Position numbers and translations under genes: made by a program. Shown here one piece after another: positions 13,178 through 17,377 of a stretch of 17,377 nucleotides of DNA (positions are counted from its first letter, which is position 1; each line of letters starts with the position of its first letter). The DNA is from Fimivicinus intestinavium (GTDB taxonomy: Bacteria; Bacillota; Clostridia; Oscillospirales; Acutalibacteraceae), in NCBI GenBank assembly GCA_018715765.1, contig DVKY01000059.1:1-17377 (forward strand), given 5' to 3'. The notes beneath the pieces are model-generated. The model was not told the DNA's origin, searched no databases, and saw only the letters and a list, made by a program, of their open reading frames with translations.

Positions 13178-14244
13178 TTGGCGCAGAAAGTTTTGATGAA
13201 GGGCAATGAAGCCCTTGCGGAGGCTGCTATTCAGGCGGGCTGCCGTCATTTCTTCGGTTATCCGATCACTCCGCAGACAGAGGTTGCGGCCTATATGTCC
13301 AAGCGGATGCCCAAGATCGGTGGGACGTATTTGCAGGCAGAGAGCGAGCTCGCAGCCATCAACATGGTGCAGGGCGCGGCTGCGGCAGGTGTGCGCGCAA
13401 TGACGTCCTCCTCCTCCCCGGGGATCAGCCTGAAATCTGAGGCGATTTCCTATATGTGCGGCTCCGATCTGCCGGCGCTGATTATCAATGTCCAGCGCGG
13501 CGGTCCGGGGTTGGGCGGCATCCAGCCTTCCCAGTCGGATTACTGGCAGGCGACGAAGGCGCCGGGCCACGGGGATCTGCATGTGCTCGTCTTTGCGCCC
13601 AACTCTGTGCAGGAGATGGTAGATCTTGTCTCCCGTGCATTTGATAAGGCGGATGAATACCGCATGCCTGCCATGATTCTGGCGGACGGCATGCTTGGCC
13701 AGATGATGGAGCCGGTGGAGATGGAAATTTCCGATGAGCTCAAGCCCCTGCCCCAAAAACCGTGGGCCGTCTGTGGCCATAATAATGAGCGCAAGCATAA
13801 CATCATCAATTCTTTGTATTTACAGGCGAAGGATCTGGAGGAGCTCGTCGTTGCCCGTTTTGAGCGCTATCGGATCATCGAGGAAAAAGAGCCGATGTTT
13901 GAGGCGTATCTGGTGGACGATGCGGAGTATGTCGTTGTCGCCTACGGCGCTTCTGCCCGTATTGCGAAAGCCGCGGTGCGTCAGGCGCGCGAGGAGGGGC
14001 TCAAGGTTGGTTTGATTCGCCCGATTACGCTCTGGCCCTTCCCCAAGAAGGCGTTGCAGGCGGCCGCCGGCCATACAAAGGCTTTCCTGTGTGTGGAGAT
14101 GAGCATGGGCCAGATGGTGGACGACGTCCGTCTGGCGGTCGAGTGCAAGGTGCCCGTTTCCTTCTTCGGGCGGACCGGCGGCATCATCCCGACGCCCGCC
14201 GAGGTTTTGGAGGAGATTCATAAGCTCACAGGAGGTAATCAGTA

Positions 14245-14245
<1 letters not shown>
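13178..14245 (+). CDS. vorB: 2-oxoacid:ferredoxin oxidoreductase alpha subunit (VorB-like)
   Basis: This 355-residue subunit contains the pyrimidine-binding and transketolase C-terminal domains of a CoA-dependent 2-oxoacid oxidoreductase. Family motifs are LMKGNEALAEAAI, FFGYPITPQTEVAAYMS, FLQAESELAAIN-like YLQAESELAAINM, TSSSSPGISLKSE and QRGGPGLGGIQPSQSDY, and later ADGMLGQMMEPVE. The C-terminal half (YVVVAYGASARIAKAA) binds CoA. This set is closest to the clostridial VorB group annotated as 3-methyl-2-oxobutanoate dehydrogenase, though 2-oxoglutarate is also possible. The start is TTG 13178, which restores the conserved family N terminus; the next in-frame ATG (13196) would cut it. It begins 10 bases after the ferredoxin stop, with GGTGA as a weak ribosome-binding site. 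Confidence 0.92.
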
Positions 14246-14998
<753 letters not shown>

Positions 14999-15006
<8 letters not shown>

Positions 15007-15538
15007 TATGAATGCGGTTCTCGCCGGCTTTGGCGGGCAGGGGATTCTTTTCATGGGCAAGGTGATCGCCTATGCAGGTCTGCATGATGACAAGCAGGTT
15101 TCCTGGCTGCCCTCCTATGGGCCGGAAATGCGCGGCGGCACGGCAAATTGCAGCGTCTGCATTTCTGACGAACCGATTTGCTCCCCGCTGGTGAACACCC
15201 CCAACGCACTGATCGTGATGAATTTGCCCTCTTTTGACAAGTTCATTGACAAGGTCGTTCCCGGCGGTATCGTGATTGTTGACAGCTCTCTAATCGAGAA
15301 AAAGACGGATCGCACGGATATCGATGTGCACTATGTCCCCGCCACTGCGCTCGCGGAAGAGCATGGGCTCAAGGGGCTTGCAAATATCGTTTTGATGGGC
15401 AAGCTCATGGCGCTGACGGATTTCTGCACAGTAGAGACGATGGAGCAAACCCTCCAGAAGATCGTCCCACCGAAGAAACAGCATCTGGTGGCGAAAAACA
15501 TGGAGGCTGTTCGCCTCGGTGCGGAATACGCGGAATAA
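14999..15538 (+). CDS. 2-oxoacid:ferredoxin oxidoreductase gamma subunit
   Basis: This 179-residue subunit belongs to the POR/KOR gamma family. It begins MRDMNAVLAGFGGQGILFMG with the GFGGQG loop (10-15), then WLPSYGPEMRGGTANCSV, both family hallmarks, and ends in a helical segment (KKQHLVAKNMEAVRLG). The start at 14999 is chosen because AGGAGG (14984-14989) is nine bases upstream; ATG 14993 is only three bases from it, and the open frame from 14957 lies inside the beta gene. It overlaps the beta stop by eight bases. It completes a ferredoxin-alpha-beta-gamma set and is followed by a strong terminator. Confidence 0.92.
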
Positions 15539-15557
15539 CATATCGCACTTTAGCGGA

Positions 15558-15594
15558 AGAGAGCACGCAGGGGAACAGGCCTGCGTGCTCTTTT
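15558..15594 (+). terminator. Strong intrinsic terminator of the oxidoreductase operon
   Basis: An 11-bp perfect stem GAGCACGCAGG / CCTGCGTGCTC (15561-15571 with 15580-15590), extendable by the flanking A and T, followed by TTTTGT. It lies 22 bases after the gamma-subunit stop. The stretch from here to 15802 contains no gene or signal that I can recognise. Confidence 0.88.
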
Positions 15595-15802
15595 GTAACC
15601 ACTGGCCTGCTTCCCGATGTGGAAAAGGCATCCCTGTTTCCTGTGGTTGGTTCGTATATTATACCTGCAAAGGCAGATCGTCATCCACAAATTCAAAGAA
15701 GCTACGTCCTCCCAGCCGGCAAAGTCTTAGAAGCGCCCCCTCCGCTTTGTTTAGCCCATAATCGACAAACGCAGACGCAAGAAAATTTTTCAAGAATACG
15801 TA

Positions 15803-15831
15803 TTGACTTTTTCTGCAAAATCGGATATCAT
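15803..15831 (+). promoter_or_regulatory. Sigma-A promoter of tRNA-Lys
   Basis: TTGACT (15803-15808), 17-bp spacer, TATCAT (15826-15831). The -10 is 38 bases before the mature tRNA. Confidence 0.75.
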
Positions 15832-15869
15832 AACTAAGTGCCTGAGCGCTTCAGCAAAGGTAACCGCTT

Positions 15870-15945
15870 GATCCATTAGCTCAGCTGGCAGAGCACTTGA
15901 CTTTTAATCAAGGTGTCCGGAGTTCGAATCTCCGATGGATCACCA
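15870..15945 (+). tRNA. tRNA-Lys(TTT): tRNA-Lys (anticodon UUU)
   Basis: A complete 76-base tRNA. The acceptor GATCCAT pairs perfectly with ATGGATC, the D-arm contains AGCTCAGCTGGCAGAGC, and the anticodon stem CTTGA/TCAAG encloses CTTTTAA, giving anticodon TTT for Lys codons. The T-arm is CGGAG-TTCGAAT-CTCCG, and CCA is encoded. A T-flanked hairpin follows six bases later. Confidence 0.97.
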
Positions 15946-15951
15946 CATGAA

Positions 15952-16009
15952 CGAGGGTCGACTTTTGGAACAGATTTTTTGGACTGTCTCAAAAGTCGGC
16001 CCTTGTTTT
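15952..16009 (+). terminator. Terminator of tRNA-Lys, at the edge of the IS element region
   Basis: A 16-bp stem with two G-T wobbles (15952-15967 with 15990-16005) and a 22-base loop, followed by TTTT. The loop contains TTTTTTGGACTG. The position just after tRNA-Lys fits a terminator. Confidence 0.65.
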
Positions 16010-16037
16010 GCCCTCAAAGCCTTGCTGTTGTAAGGTT

Positions 16038-17350
16038 TTTGCCGTGACAAGCTGTCCGTGAGGATCTGGACATTAAAATCCAAACAGTTGAAAACGGCGG
16101 CAGAAGCAGCGAAAAATCGAAGATCCGAACCCCTTTTTCCAGAAATAGAACTTTTATTGTATCCTGAAAAATGCGTCCTCATATTGCTCTGGCGTTTGAA
16201 GGTCCAGAGTGGTATGCGGGCGCTTTTGATTATAAAAAGCAATGTATTCATCAATCTTCTTCCGCATTTCAGCCTCGGAGCGATAATTGCTGCGGTAAAA
16301 CTCCTCCTTCTTGAACGCGGCGAAGAAAGATTCCATCACGGCGTTGTCGTGCGGCGTTCCCGCATTGGAAAACGACTGTGTGATCTTCCATTTCTTAAGC
16401 AGCTGACGGAACGCATTGGATGTATATTGACTGCCCTGGTCGCTGTGGAATATCAAGTTTTTTCCCGGTGTTCGGGCGTCGTAGGCCATCCTGATCGTTG
16501 ATGTAATCAGCTGTGTACTGTTGCGTGTAGATACCTTATGAGCAATTACTTTCCTGGAATATAAATCAACAATGGCGCAGAGGTAATAATACCGTTCCTT
16601 CAGTTTCATACAGGTAACATCGCTGACCCATACACAGTTCGGAGCCTCTACATAAAACTGCCGTTTCAGAATGTTCGCTTTCCGCTCGTAGTTGTTGGAT
16701 CTTTTCCACTGTTGCCTGGAGGTGGACGATACGCTGCGTAGCCCCATCTCACTCATAAGTTCCCGCACCAATGTTGTACCTGCTTTATAACCGCGCTCAT
16801 GAAGTACGGCACAGATCTTCTCACTCCCAAATGTTTGCCGGCTTTCATCAAAGATGTCTTGAATCGCCGCTCGCAGATCTTCCCGATGTTTGGCATAGGA
16901 GCTGTTATCCCGCTTGTTCCGCTTGATGTGGTTGTAAAAGGTTCCCCTCGGAACATCCAAGGCTTCGCAAAGAACATGGACACTAAACTGGCCGTAGAGC
17001 GGTTCCAATACTGCAAGCTTCTCCTGTGTTGTCGCGTTGGCAATCGCAGGAACGGATTTCAGAACCGCAATGATTTGCCCTTGCTTTTCGCAGTAGCGGA
17101 GAAGGCTGTCAAAGCCTTTTGGGGTAACTGTGCGTAAACTGTTCTTAGATTCGATAGGCCGATAAGTCTGGATCCAAGTGTAAAAGGTGCTTCTGGAAAT
17201 CTGGTGCTCCTGGCAGATCTCAGCAACAGTCCTGCCGTTGTAATATAGGCTGACCAATGTTCGCTTTTCTTCCTCACTGTAACGCATTATGTGATCTCCT
17301 TTCACTTTGTTTTGTCATTTACGGCAATTTAAGTGTATAGGGAGTTCACA
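16038..17350 (-). mobile_element. IS3-family insertion sequence (ends approximate)
   Basis: The element is defined by the intact transposase gene. The ends are not resolved. A shared motif occurs in inverted orientation on both sides: TTGCCGTGACAA at 16039-16050 and, on the minus strand, TTGCCGTAAATGACAA at 17327-17312. This could belong to the terminal repeats. TGAACTCCCT (minus strand, from 17348) has the TG start usual for IS3 tips. No target duplication could be identified. Confidence 0.6.
16154..17287 (-). CDS. IS3-family DDE transposase (single reading frame)
   Basis: This 377-residue transposase has an N-terminal helix-turn-helix (EEEKRTLVSLYYNGRTVAEI, then SRSTFYTW), a second HTH-like region (VPRGTFYNHIKRNK), an HTH_21 segment (FGSEKICAVLHERGYKAG) and an rve integrase core. 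The catalytic triad is Asp223 (WVSDVT), Asp283 (FHSDQGSQYTS) and Glu319 (NAVMESFFAAFK), with 35 residues between the last two, the DD(35)E spacing of IS3. It ends QKRPHTTLDLQTPEQYE. All catalytic residues are present, so the element may be active. The ATG at 17287 has AAAGGAGA seven bases upstream; a farther ATG at 17305 lacks a site. Most IS3 members make the transposase by -1 frameshifting between two frames; here one frame covers everything. Confidence 0.93.
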   Translation of the reverse strand: MRYSEEEKRTLVSLYYNGRTVAEICQEHQISRSTFYTWIQTYRPIESKNSLRTVTPKGFDSLLRYCEKQGQIIAVLKSVPAIANATTQEKLAVLEPLYGQFSVHVLCEALDVPRGTFYNHIKRNKRDNSSYAKHREDLRAAIQDIFDESRQTFGSEKICAVLHERGYKAGTTLVRELMSEMGLRSVSSTSRQQWKRSNNYERKANILKRQFYVEAPNCVWVSDVTCMKLKERYYYLCAIVDLYSRKVIAHKVSTRNSTQLITSTIRMAYDARTPGKNLIFHSDQGSQYTSNAFRQLLKKWKITQSFSNAGTPHDNAVMESFFAAFKKEEFYRSNYRSEAEMRKKIDEYIAFYNQKRPHTTLDLQTPEQYEDAFFRIQ

Positions 17351-17377
17351 AAGCACGGCAATAATTCTTTTGCTTCA

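Noticed and set aside
15595..15802. Possible small gene between the oxidoreductase terminator and the tRNA-Lys promoter
   Set aside because: Open frames here lack ribosome-binding sites and recognisable motifs; I see only non-coding sequence.
16058..16501. Plus-strand open frame of 147 codons inside the IS region
   Set aside because: Overlaps the transposase in antisense; no motif or start signal.
15979..17348. TGGACTGTCT (from 15979) as the left tip of the IS3 element paired with TGAACTCCCT at 17348
   Set aside because: Only 7 of 10 bases agree, the flanks show no matching duplication, and the left motif lies in the tRNA-Lys terminator loop, so it was not used to set the boundary.

Overview
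The window looks like a chromosome segment from a Gram-positive anaerobe of the class Clostridia, probably an Oscillospiraceae/Ruminococcaceae-type gut bacterium. The clues are strong Firmicutes-type ribosome-binding sites, GTG and TTG starts, a ferredoxin-dependent 2-oxoacid oxidoreductase, a GHL10 lipoprotein beside a secreted Amidase_3 cell-wall hydrolase, and tRNA genes that encode CCA. The genus cannot be fixed from sequence reading alone.

Region 1 (1 to about 5.9 kb) is visibly more AT-rich than the rest and looks acquired. It starts with the tail of an ABC permease and a degraded OmpR-type regulator that keeps only its DNA-binding domain. Next come a histidine kinase and response regulator (minus strand), divergent from a three-gene ABC exporter of the LanFEG/CprABC type plus a 95-residue three-helix membrane protein (plus strand). 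Together these form a complete sense-and-export module against lantibiotic-like antimicrobial peptides. The shared promoter region carries four AAGGT elements at exact 11-bp intervals, a probable regulator-binding array. The block ends in broken gene fragments and terminators against the 3' end of a tRNA-Pro gene.

Region 2 (5.95-8.3 kb) holds tRNA-Pro(CGG), a two-gene minus-strand operon (zinc-ribbon protein and DUF1294 membrane protein) and a GHL10-type lipoprotein. Region 3 (8.4-11.9 kb) holds a 1002-residue multidomain N-acetylmuramoyl-L-alanine amidase and a GNAT acetyltransferase. The N-terminal domain of the amidase appears to be a catalytically decayed relative of the neighbouring GHL10 domain.

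Region 4 (12.2-15.6 kb) is a compact operon: P-loop NTPase, 2x[4Fe-4S] ferredoxin, then alpha (VorB-like), beta (TPP-binding) and gamma subunits of a 2-oxoacid:ferredoxin oxidoreductase. It has an extended -10 promoter in front and a strong terminator behind. Region 5 (15.8-17.4 kb) holds tRNA-Lys(UUU) with its promoter and terminator, followed by an IS3-family element with an intact single-frame DDE transposase. The best candidates for something undescribed are the phased AAGGT array with the small fourth gene of the exporter operon, the pseudo-hydrolase domain of the amidase, and the NTPase linked to the oxidoreductase.
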